A DNA stretch of 7,615 nt from Lachnospiraceae bacterium. GTDB lineage: Bacteria; Bacillota; Clostridia; Lachnospirales; Lachnospiraceae. Both the position numbers and the translations under genes were made by a program. Under the pieces are notes generated by a model, which was not told where the DNA came from, ran no database searches, and was given only the letters and a program-made list of their open reading frames with translations. The stretch covers positions 1 through 7,615 of the forward strand of contig DNJW01000388.1 in assembly GCA_003488965.1 (NCBI GenBank), given 5' to 3'. Positions 1-6,324 of the stretch are shown one piece after another (position 1 is the stretch's first letter; every line of letters starts with the position of its first letter).

Positions 1-59
1 GACTCAAATTGCCGATTGAAAAATAAGCTATCAAGCTTATTTTTCAATCTAACCTCCAT
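1..59 (-). CDS. possible N-terminus of a gene running off the left edge (doubtful)
   Basis: A minus-strand frame is open from an ATG at 57-59 to the window edge. A better-placed alternative start is the TTG at 45-47, which has a GGAGG ribosome site at 53-57 with a 5-nt spacer. From the TTG the product would begin KNKLDSLFFNRQFE, which I do not recognise. Two things argue against it. Most of the readable part lies inside a perfect palindrome (14-49), so the plus strand encodes nearly the same peptide. It also starts only about 20-35 nt beyond a probable terminator, with no visible promoter between. In related bacteria the gene after this metallohydrolase is often hemZ, but the residues visible here do not identify it. 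Only sequence to the left can settle this. Confidence 0.22.
   Translation of the reverse strand, partial: MEVRLKNKLDSLFFNRQFE
14..49. repeat. perfect 16-bp inverted repeat, possible bidirectional terminator
   Basis: The arms at 14-29 (GATTGAAAAATAAGCT) and 34-49 are exact reverse complements around the 4-base loop ATCA. An A tract in the left arm and a T tract in the right arm make it look the same from either strand, which is the layout of a bidirectional intrinsic terminator between convergent genes. The stem is AT-rich with little GC at its core, so its strength as a terminator is uncertain. It could instead lie within the start of a minus-strand gene, because a GGAGG sits just outside it at 53-57. 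Confidence 0.6.
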
Positions 60-80
60 GATTCCGCCCCGCAGCAAGAT

Positions 81-111
81 AAAAACCGGGAATCCTATCC
101 GCAACCCCCGG
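81..111 (-). terminator. probable intrinsic terminator after the glyoxalase-II-like gene
   Basis: Read on the minus strand, CCGGGGG (111-105) can pair with TTCCCGG (92-86). This gives five GC pairs plus two G-U pairs across a 12-nt loop, followed at once by TTTTTA (85-80). It begins 24 nt after the stop codon of the gene ending at 136. Position and U tract fit an intrinsic terminator closing the rel operon. The large loop and the G-U pairs keep confidence moderate. Confidence 0.5.
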
Positions 112-135
112 CCATACCTATTTTTTCAATTAGAC

Positions 136-768
136 TTACTGCAAAAACGGATTATATTTTTTTTCCGAACCGATATCCGTCGCATCCCCATGTCCCGGAT
201 ATACCTTTGTTTCATCCGGCAAAATAAACAGTTTCTCTTTCACGGAACGAACCAGGCTGCCCATGCTTCCGGTAGGAAAATCCGTTCTTCCCACCGAACC
301 TTCGAACAGCGTATCGCCGCTGATTAGGATGCCGTCTTCCTCAAAATAATAACAGCAGCTCCCTTCCGTATGGCCCGGAGTAGCAATCAGCCGGCAAGTC
401 ATTCCCGCTATCGTTATCTCCTCTCCGTCCTTCAAATATCCGTTTGGCTTTACCGTATAGGCCCGCCCTGCCTGTTCCGATACATTGTTTACTGCATTTT
501 CGCATACATCCTTTTCCCCTTCATAAGCATAAATCTTGGCGCCGCTGAGTTCCCTCAGCTTTCTGCTGCCCCATATATGGTCGAAATGCCCATGGGTTAA
601 AAGAATGCCTGCCACCTCAAATCCTTTTCCCTCCAATGTCTCATAGATATAGTCCCCCGCATCCGCCGGGTCGAAGCAGATAACCTCCCTGCTGCCTTCT
701 CTGTATACAAAATAGCAGTTTGTCTGGCAAACGCCCAGCACCATCCTGCCTATTTTCAGCTCCGCCAT
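136..768 (-). CDS. metallo-beta-lactamase-fold hydrolase, glyoxalase-II-like (YqgX/YcbL type)
   Basis: This 210-residue cytosolic protein is of the small hydroxyacylglutathione-hydrolase-like branch of the metallo-beta-lactamase fold. The dinuclear metal site is complete: THGHFDH supplies H59, H61, D63 and H64, PGHTEGS gives H133, GDTLF gives D152 and PGHG gives H193. The length matches the short YcbL/YqgX type, which lacks the extra C-terminal substrate domain of true glyoxalase II, so thioester hydrolysis is likely but the substrate is unknown. The ATG start has AAAGGAG (778-784) 9 nt upstream, located in the 21-nt gap after the rel stop codon, so the gene is probably co-transcribed and translationally close-coupled with rel. 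A metallohydrolase at this place next to rel is common in Clostridia. Family is secure; substrate and role are not. Confidence 0.9.
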   Translation of the reverse strand: MAELKIGRMVLGVCQTNCYFVYREGSREVICFDPADAGDYIYETLEGKGFEVAGILLTHGHFDHIWGSRKLRELSGAKIYAYEGEKDVCENAVNNVSEQAGRAYTVKPNGYLKDGEEITIAGMTCRLIATPGHTEGSCCYYFEEDGILISGDTLFEGSVGRTDFPTGSMGSLVRSVKEKLFILPDETKVYPGHGDATDIGSEKKYNPFLQ

Positions 769-789
769 TTTTCCATTCTCCTTTCCGCC

Positions 790-3111
790 TCAGCCCGTTG
801 TCCGCTCAATTCCTATTACACTCTCAATGGCGCTGATTTTATCGATAATCCGGTTCAGTTCCTCTCTGCTCCTTACCTCAAAAGAAGTGGACAGCGTCGC
901 CACATCCTGCTTGCTCACCCTTGTGTTCAAAGAGAGAATATCAATATCCTTTTCCGTCAGCGTTCTGGTGATATCCGCCAAAAGCCCGCTTCTGTTATTG
1001 GCAAAGATTTTTATTTCTGCAAAATATTTCTCACCGGTAACTTCTCCCGGCGACTGCTGCCATTCCGCATCAATCAGACGGACTCTTTCCATCTCCGGCA
1101 TATTAATAATATTCACACAATCTGTTCTGTGAATGGATACTCCCCGTCCGCGGGTAACAAAGCCTACAATTTCGTCCCCCGGAACCGGACTGCAGCATTT
1201 GGAAAACCGTACAGCCACATCATGAATCCCTTTAACCACGATGCCGCCCTGCTGCTTTGCACGTATGGCTTTTCCCTGGTTTTCCGCCACTGCCGCCAGT
1301 ACATCCTCATCCGTAATAACCTTTTTATGGTCCTTATCATACAGTTCCTGCAGTTTATTAATAATCTGGCCTTCCTTCAGGCCGCCGTGCCCTACCGCCG
1401 CGCATACCGAATCCCAATCCCTGAAGCCATACTTCTTCATGATACCGTTCATATACTCCGGTTTCATGATTTCCTGCATATTCACAGCCTTCGTCTTGCA
1501 GTAGGCAGTCAGCATTTCCTTTCCTTTTACAATGTTTTCTTCCTTCAGTTCATTCCGGAACCATTGGTTAATCTTATTCTTTGCCTGAGTGCTTTTTACC
1601 ACATTCAGCCAGTCCATGCTGGGGCCTTTGGAATTCTGGGAAGTCATAATTTCAATACGGTCCCCGTTTTTAATCTCATAATCAATCGGAACCAGTTTTC
1701 CGTTTACCCTGGCCCCTATCATTTTATTTCCTACCGCACTATGGATATTATAAGCAAAATCAATCGGTGTGGAGCCTGCCGGAAGGTTTTTCACCTCTCC
1801 TCTCGGAGTAAAACAGTATACATTATCCGAGAATAAATCCAAATCATTTTTCAGCAGATTCATAAACTCCCTGTTATCGGACATATCCTGCTGCCATTCT
1901 AATATCTGTCTTAACCAGGTAAGCTTCTCTTCCTCCTGCCCCTCTACCTTTTTGCCGTCAGAAGCCTCTTTATATTTCCAATGGGCGGCAATCCCGTATT
2001 CCGCCTCCTTGTGCATTTCATAGGTCCTAATCTGGATTTCAAAAGGCTGCCCGTTAGAACCGATTAATGTAGTATGCAGCGACTGATACCTGTTCGGCTT
2101 AGGCATGGCAATATAATCTTTGAACCGGCCGGGAATCGGCTTATACATTTCATGAATAACCCCCAGCGCCGCATAACAGTCCTTTACCGTATCCACCACA
2201 ATGCGCACTGCAAACAGATCATAAATCTGATCAATGGTTTTATCCTGATTTTTCATTTTTTTGTAAATGCTGAAAAAGTGTTTTACACGTCCGTCAATCT
2301 CTGCTTTAATGCCCGCATTCTCTATATGCTTGCTCACTTCATTTACAATATTCTGGATATACCTTTCCCTCTCGCTCTTACGGATGGCAATCTTATCCAC
2401 CAAATCATAATAAACTTCCGGCTCCAGATATTTTAAGGACAAATCGTCCAGTTCCACCTTTATTTTGGAAATTCCCAGTCTCTGGGCAATAGGCGCATAA
2501 ATATCCAGAGTTTCCCTCGCTATCCTCTGCTGCTTTTCCGGCGGCATATGCTTTAATGTCCGCATATTATGCAGCCTGTCAGCCAGCTTTATAATAATTA
2601 CTCTGATATCCTTCGCCATGGCAAGAAACATCTTGCGTAAGTTTTCCGCCTGCATCTCCAGCTTATCCGGCGTCTTTCCCTCATGCTCCCTGGAAAGCTG
2701 CAAAAGCTGCAGCTTGGTAACGCCGTCCACCAGCAGCGCAACATCGGAACCAAACTCCGCTTCAATTTCCTCATCCGTCATAATCGTATCTTCCACCACA
2801 TCATGCAAAAGCCCGGCAGCAATCGTTTCCTTGTCCATTTCCAGATCCGCCAGTATAATGGCCACACAAAGAGGATGAATAATATATGGCTCACCGGACT
2901 TCCTGACCTGGGTTTTATGCGCTTCGTAAGCTGTCTTATAAGCTTTTTCAATCAGCGAAATATCGTCCGAAGGATGATATCTGCGTACACGGTCGATCAA
3001 ATCCTGATACAAATGGTCAGGACTTTGAAATTCCTGGATGATTTCGATTTTTCCGTTATCAAAAACTAATCCCTTGTTTTCAGTTGTTACATTATCCTTT
3101 TCTTCTGTCAT
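790..3111 (-). CDS. rel: bifunctional (p)ppGpp synthetase/hydrolase, RelA/SpoT family (Rel)
   Basis: This is the long-form Rel enzyme of the stringent response (773 residues from the chosen start). It moves pyrophosphate from ATP to GDP or GTP during amino-acid starvation and hydrolyses the product otherwise. The N-terminal HD hydrolase domain looks intact: IIHP (H79), HDVVED (H103, D104, E107, D108) and LADRLHN (D178, N182). The synthetase domain carries RFKD at 329-332, the RXKD form typical of bifunctional enzymes, then YQSLHT (Y342 onward) and EIQIRT (E358). A TGS domain follows at about 429-491, then a conserved-cysteine region (C639, C640, C665) and a C-terminal ACT domain from about 695. 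The regulatory half binds ribosomes in this family. A GTG at 3120 or ATG at 3117 could extend the frame, but ATG 3111 has GGTGAT (3116-3121) at a suitable distance. It lies 51 nt behind apt and 21 nt before the hydrolase gene. Confidence 0.97.
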   Translation of the reverse strand: MTEEKDNVTTENKGLVFDNGKIEIIQEFQSPDHLYQDLIDRVRRYHPSDDISLIEKAYKTAYEAHKTQVRKSGEPYIIHPLCVAIILADLEMDKETIAAGLLHDVVEDTIMTDEEIEAEFGSDVALLVDGVTKLQLLQLSREHEGKTPDKLEMQAENLRKMFLAMAKDIRVIIIKLADRLHNMRTLKHMPPEKQQRIARETLDIYAPIAQRLGISKIKVELDDLSLKYLEPEVYYDLVDKIAIRKSERERYIQNIVNEVSKHIENAGIKAEIDGRVKHFFSIYKKMKNQDKTIDQIYDLFAVRIVVDTVKDCYAALGVIHEMYKPIPGRFKDYIAMPKPNRYQSLHTTLIGSNGQPFEIQIRTYEMHKEAEYGIAAHWKYKEASDGKKVEGQEEEKLTWLRQILEWQQDMSDNREFMNLLKNDLDLFSDNVYCFTPRGEVKNLPAGSTPIDFAYNIHSAVGNKMIGARVNGKLVPIDYEIKNGDRIEIMTSQNSKGPSMDWLNVVKSTQAKNKINQWFRNELKEENIVKGKEMLTAYCKTKAVNMQEIMKPEYMNGIMKKYGFRDWDSVCAAVGHGGLKEGQIINKLQELYDKDHKKVITDEDVLAAVAENQGKAIRAKQQGGIVVKGIHDVAVRFSKCCSPVPGDEIVGFVTRGRGVSIHRTDCVNIINMPEMERVRLIDAEWQQSPGEVTGEKYFAEIKIFANNRSGLLADITRTLTEKDIDILSLNTRVSKQDVATLSTSFEVRSREELNRIIDKISAIESVIGIERTTG

Positions 3112-3162
3112 ACACATCACCGGCCATTATTCCATTTCATTTATACTGACTCACAACTTCCC

Positions 3163-3687
3163 TTATTTCCCTTCATACCGTATCGCGGACTCCAGCCTGT
3201 ATCCGTCCAATCTGTCACGTCCTTTTAAGCCTGCCAGTTCCATCAGCACTACGATACCTGTCACCTGGCCGCCAAGAGACTCTATCAGTCTTACCATCGC
3301 TTCTGTGGTACCTCCGGTTGCAATCAGGTCGTCTACGATTAATACCTTCTGCCCCTTCTGAATAGAATCCTTGTGCATTTCAATCGTTGCCGTACCATAC
3401 TCCAGTTCATACTCTATAGAAACCGTTTCACAAGGAAGCTTTCCTTTTTTACGTATCAGAACAAAAGGCTTTTTCAAATTATATGCAATGGGCATACCAA
3501 AAATAAATCCTCTGGACTCCGGACCGGCTATTACATCAAATTCTATATCTCTTACCTTCTCCTGCATCGTATTTACTGCAAGCTGCAGCCCCTCCGCATC
3601 CTGAAGGACACTGGTAACATCCCTGAAAATAATCCCCTTTTCCGGGAAATCCGGAATATTCCTTACATATTCTTCTAGTTTTTTCAT
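3163..3687 (-). CDS. apt: adenine phosphoribosyltransferase
   Basis: Apt makes AMP from adenine and PRPP in purine salvage in the cytosol. The 174-residue length is normal for the family. The N-terminus (RNIPDFPEKGIIFRDVT) is the family signature, ESRGF at 57-61 is a conserved loop, and the PRPP-binding motif VLIVDDLIATGGT occupies 115-127 with the acidic pair D119-D120. The ATG has TGGAGGG (3694-3700) 6 nt upstream. It starts 31 nt after the HD-GYP gene and ends 51 nt before rel. Pairing of apt with rel is widespread in Firmicutes (recJ-apt-relA in Bacillus), and both enzymes draw on purine nucleotide pools. No terminator or clear promoter was found on either side, so an operon is likely. 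Confidence 0.97.
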   Translation of the reverse strand: MKKLEEYVRNIPDFPEKGIIFRDVTSVLQDAEGLQLAVNTMQEKVRDIEFDVIAGPESRGFIFGMPIAYNLKKPFVLIRKKGKLPCETVSIEYELEYGTATIEMHKDSIQKGQKVLIVDDLIATGGTTEAMVRLIESLGGQVTGIVVLMELAGLKGRDRLDGYRLESAIRYEGK

Positions 3688-3718
3688 TGCAAACCCTCCA
3701 TCCTGCTTTTCTTCCGTT

Positions 3719-4810
3719 CTATACCTTCTGTACCATAAAATATTGCTGTTCTGTAATCATCTGTTCCTTTGTCCGCAGACACTCTTTAATCTGGCCTTCT
3801 ATATTCAGAAATTCATTTACCAGCGCCGGGTCGAAATCAATACCGCTTTTTTCCGCAATCATAGCCATTGCCTTTTCATGGGAAAAAGGCTCCTTATAAG
3901 GCCTTTTGGAAGTCAGGGCATCGTATACATCCACTATGCTCATAATACGTGCCACCAAAGGTATCTCTTCTCCTTTCATTCCGTCCGGATATCCTTTCCC
4001 ATTCCATTTTTCATGATGGAATCTGGCTATTTTCTCCGCCACTTCGGCAAATTCCCTGTCAGGAATCCGGCCTTTAATAAAAGCAAAAATATCACCGCCT
4101 ATGACGGAATGCATTTTCATTTTGTCAAATTCTTCTTTATCCAGAGAACCGGCTTTACGCAGCACCGCATCCTCTATAGCAATTTTTCCTACATCATGCA
4201 GCGGTGCAGAACGGCATGCACGTTTTACAAGATTTTCCGGAAGTACATCCGCATATTGGGGCAAATTTTTTAAATGCTCGATAAACAGCCTAAAAAATAA
4301 AGACGTATTCTTCAGATGGCCTCCTGTCACTCCGTCCCTGGACTCCACCAGTCCGGCAAAGCTGACTGTCATCAAGTCGTACATACTTTCAATTTCCTCT
4401 ACCTTGGCTGCTACTTTTTCTTCCAGACTGCGCTCGTATTCCGCCAAAGCAATCTGGGTCTCTATTCTCTTCTTCATGACAATCGGAACAAAAGGTTTTG
4501 TAATATAGTCCGCAATTCCGCAGTTAAACCCTTGCACTTCTGCTTCCGCCTTGGTTTCCGCAGTAAGAAAAATCACCGGAATTGATTTGTAACGAGGGTC
4601 TTTTTTTAGAATACCCATCATTTCATATCCATCCATTACCGGCATAATCACGTCCAAAAGAATTAAGTCCGGCCTTACCGTTTCCATAATCCGAAACGCT
4701 TCCTCTGCCGACAAAGCCTCATACAGTTCATACGTATCCTGCAGTACCATTCCGGCCGCCTTGTGATTAAGTTGCACATCATCCACCATCAATATTATCT
4801 TTTTTTTCAT
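3719..4810 (-). CDS. response regulator with REC and HD-GYP domains, probable cyclic di-GMP phosphodiesterase
   Basis: The predicted role is phosphorylation-controlled hydrolysis of cyclic di-GMP in the cytosol. The receiver domain (about 4-118 of 363) has every key residue: acidic pair D10-D11, phospho-acceptor D53 in LLDVIMP, T83 and K105. A charged helical linker (about 120-148) leads into the HD-GYP domain, which also looks complete: E156, H165, HDVGK (H205, D206, K209), H234, paired H265-H266, GYP at 273-275 inside WNGKGYPDG, and D294 in VDVYDALTSKRPYK. No histidine kinase or diguanylate cyclase is nearby, so it is an orphan regulator here. The frame extends to a TTG at 4834, but ATG 4810 has GAGGTG (4817-4822) 6 nt upstream and MKKKIILMVDD is a normal receiver start. 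It has its own near-consensus promoter (4889-4917), and apt follows after 31 nt. Confidence 0.95.
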   Translation of the reverse strand: MKKKIILMVDDVQLNHKAAGMVLQDTYELYEALSAEEAFRIMETVRPDLILLDVIMPVMDGYEMMGILKKDPRYKSIPVIFLTAETKAEAEVQGFNCGIADYITKPFVPIVMKKRIETQIALAEYERSLEEKVAAKVEEIESMYDLMTVSFAGLVESRDGVTGGHLKNTSLFFRLFIEHLKNLPQYADVLPENLVKRACRSAPLHDVGKIAIEDAVLRKAGSLDKEEFDKMKMHSVIGGDIFAFIKGRIPDREFAEVAEKIARFHHEKWNGKGYPDGMKGEEIPLVARIMSIVDVYDALTSKRPYKEPFSHEKAMAMIAEKSGIDFDPALVNEFLNIEGQIKECLRTKEQMITEQQYFMVQKV

Positions 4811-4816
4811 ATAAAA

Positions 4817-4822
4817 CACCTC
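4817..4822 (-). promoter_or_regulatory. ribosome binding site setting the HD-GYP start
   Basis: GAGGTG on the minus strand lies 6 nt before ATG 4810. The upstream TTG at 4834 has no comparable site, so the shorter 363-residue product is preferred. Confidence 0.8.
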
Positions 4823-4888
4823 GCCAAACGGCAAAATCCGCTCTGATATATTGGCAATGCCCCCACTACATAAACAGTTTCAATAAAA

Positions 4889-4917
4889 ATCATATCAATA
4901 TATTATTTTCTTGTCAA
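4889..4917 (-). promoter_or_regulatory. SigA-type promoter for the HD-GYP/apt/rel unit
   Basis: On the minus strand a perfect TTGACA (-35, 4917-4912) is followed after exactly 17 nt by TATGAT (-10, 4894-4889), one base from consensus. The predicted transcript start is near 4882, giving a leader of about 70 nt before ATG 4810. The -35 box begins 6 nt after the thioesterase stop codon. I see no terminator between the two genes, so the downstream unit may also receive read-through. Confidence 0.88.
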
Positions 4918-4923
4918 CGGATT

Positions 4924-5319
4924 TTACTTACGATAGCCGATGGCGGTAACAGCAGCCACCGGATTTCCAAGTTCATCCTGCACGCTGATATTGTAATAGC
5001 TTGCAGTACGTCCGTTTTTGATACACCGGGCTTCCGCAATCAGCCGCTCTCCTTTGGAAATTCCTAAATAAGCTATATTGGAGCTTAAAGAAACCACTCC
5101 GGGATTTTGCCAGTTGGCCGCCACCGCAAAAGCAAAATCAGCCAAAGTAAAGGAAACCCCGCCCATCACAGCGCCAAGCGCATTCTTATGTCTCTCTTCC
5201 AGTTTCAGGCTGCATTTTGCATAGAAATCACCGATTTCATCGATGACCGCCCCGGTCTCTGTTGCAAATCTGTCGTTTTCAAATAATTTCCGTACTTCAT
5301 CTAATGTTTTTGTCCCCAT
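4924..5319 (-). CDS. PaaI-family hotdog-fold thioesterase
   Basis: This 131-residue protein has the single hotdog domain of PaaI/YdiI-type acyl-CoA thioesterases, small oligomeric cytosolic enzymes that release CoA from phenylacetyl-, hydroxybenzoyl- or similar thioesters. The signature region HKNALGAVMGGVSFTLADFA (44-63) holds the conserved N46, the G-G pair at 53-54 and the acidic D61 used for catalysis or water activation in the family. The later core strands (NIAYLGISKGERLIAEA, then ASYYNISVQDELGNPVA) also fit. The ATG has GAGGG (5326-5330) 6 nt upstream. It lies 45 nt behind the COG1237-type hydrolase and is probably on the same transcript. The family is well supported, but no neighbouring aromatic or CoA pathway gene tells the substrate. 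Confidence 0.9.
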   Translation of the reverse strand: MGTKTLDEVRKLFENDRFATETGAVIDEIGDFYAKCSLKLEERHKNALGAVMGGVSFTLADFAFAVAANWQNPGVVSLSSNIAYLGISKGERLIAEARCIKNGRTASYYNISVQDELGNPVAAVTAIGYRK

Positions 5320-5364
5320 ATTCTTCCCTCATCTCATGACGGCTTTCCCTGCCGCCGCATGTCC

Positions 5365-6174
5365 TCAGATTTCGATTACTTTTCCGGTATATAACTGTTC
5401 CGCCTTATCTCCTAATTCCTCCTGTAAAATCCGGTATGCCTTCCCGCCCGTACAATGCCCTGTATATATTTTTTCAATTCCGGTCTTACGGATGCGTTCC
5501 GCCAAGACACGCACTTCATCATCTTCCCTTTCATGAAGGTGAAAACCGCCGGTCACCGCATATACCTTTTTTCCCGGAAATGCATCGGCTACTTCCCGGA
5601 TCACCGTATCCGCACCGGCATGGCAGCAGCTGTTGAAAACCGCCAGCCCCTTTTCCGTATCAAATATAAGACTCTGTTCATGGGAAAAATCATCCGGATG
5701 CCATCCCCTCTTTTTAATATACATATGATTTCTTCTTCCGATGGCAGCAAGCCCTTTTGTACTATGGGGCAGCAGAAAAACACCTGGGCAGATTTCCCTC
5801 TTTCCATCTGCAAAAACAATTCTGTCCTTGTATCTTTCCAGAGTTCCTTTCTTTATTCCAATATACCGTTTCTGGAAAAAATTTCTTTTATAGCAGTTTT
5901 CTCCGCTTCCCTCCCTTAAATAGAAAGAAGCTTTTTCGTTTTCTGCAAAAAAACTGCCCATCCCGTCTGCATGGTCATAATGTGCATGGGACAAAATACC
6001 ATATTCCACATCTTTCATATTTATATGAAGTTTTCCGGCATTTCCCATAAATTGACCGGACGCCCCTGTATCCAGCAGAAATTTTTTTCCGTTATATTCA
6101 ATATAAATGCTCAGCCCCCATTCTCCCAGCAGCCCATTGTCCGCAATATTATCAATTAAAACAGTTGCTTTCAC
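5365..6174 (-). CDS. metallo-beta-lactamase-fold hydrolase, COG1237-like
   Basis: This 269-residue cytosolic protein belongs to the metallo-beta-lactamase superfamily branch that includes archaeal proteins linked to methanopterin precursor synthesis (COG1237, MJ0917-like). Bacterial members mostly have no known substrate. The motifs seen are LLDTGAS (D35), the metal-binding SHAHYDHADG (H63, H65, D67, H68), NSCCHAG (H185), GGFHLH (209-214) and TGHCTG (H240). The start is a GTG at 6172-6174: the frame has no nearby ATG, and a strong AAGGAGG (6184-6190) lies 9 nt upstream. A promoter at 6232-6260 serves it, and the PaaI-type gene follows after 45 nt. It is a different branch from the short hydrolase at 136-768, so the two are not recent duplicates. 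Fold and metal site are secure; the reaction is unknown. Confidence 0.92.
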   Translation of the reverse strand: MKATVLIDNIADNGLLGEWGLSIYIEYNGKKFLLDTGASGQFMGNAGKLHINMKDVEYGILSHAHYDHADGMGSFFAENEKASFYLREGSGENCYKRNFFQKRYIGIKKGTLERYKDRIVFADGKREICPGVFLLPHSTKGLAAIGRRNHMYIKKRGWHPDDFSHEQSLIFDTEKGLAVFNSCCHAGADTVIREVADAFPGKKVYAVTGGFHLHEREDDEVRVLAERIRKTGIEKIYTGHCTGGKAYRILQEELGDKAEQLYTGKVIEI

Positions 6175-6183
6175 CTGATGATT

Positions 6184-6190
6184 CCTCCTT
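6184..6190 (-). promoter_or_regulatory. strong ribosome binding site for a GTG start
   Basis: AAGGAGG on the minus strand lies 9 nt before the GTG at 6174. No in-frame ATG competes between this site and the conserved N-terminal strand, so GTG is taken as the true start. Confidence 0.85.
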
Positions 6191-6231
6191 AGGATTCCTG
6201 GATAAAATAACCGGATATCATTTCTTTCTTA

Positions 6232-6260
6232 ATTATACTTGTTTCATAAAGATTACTCAA
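6232..6260 (-). promoter_or_regulatory. SigA-type promoter for the COG1237-like hydrolase/thioesterase pair
   Basis: The minus strand carries TTGAGT (6260-6255), a 17-nt spacer and a perfect TATAAT (6237-6232). The predicted start of transcription is near 6225, about 50 nt before the GTG codon. It lies just past the terminator at 6281-6317, which separates it from the redoxin gene upstream. Confidence 0.85.
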
Positions 6261-6280
6261 CATTAATTTCGGATTTAAAG

Positions 6281-6317
6281 AAAAACAGCAAAGGATAAAC
6301 CCAAAGGTTTATCCTTT
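6281..6317 (-). terminator. intrinsic terminator of the secreted redoxin gene
   Basis: On the minus strand AAAGGATAAACC (6317-6306) pairs perfectly with GGTTTATCCTTT (6301-6290), a 12-bp stem around the 4-nt loop TTTG. It is followed by GCTG and then TTTTT (6285-6281). It begins 7 nt after the stop codon of the gene ending at 6325. It should isolate that gene from the hydrolase/thioesterase unit. Confidence 0.87.
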
Positions 6318-6324
6318 CATCCCA

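Noticed and set aside
16..327. A plus-strand frame beginning KNKLSSLFFN
   Set aside because: It starts inside the palindrome, has no ribosome site, and overlaps the 3' end of the glyoxalase-II-like gene antisense.
1129..1836. A 235-codon plus-strand open frame opposite rel
   Set aside because: It lies entirely antisense to the strongly conserved Rel coding sequence and has no domain-like pattern. Long antisense frames are expected from this codon usage.
4811..4834. Longer HD-GYP start at TTG 4834
   Set aside because: No ribosome site precedes it. The added residues MPFGEVFY lie over the leader that holds the GAGGTG site for ATG 4810.
5320..5364. Terminator or hairpin between the two hydrolase genes
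   Set aside because: Only a 4-bp CGGC/GCCG stem without a U tract can be formed, so the pair is read as co-transcribed.
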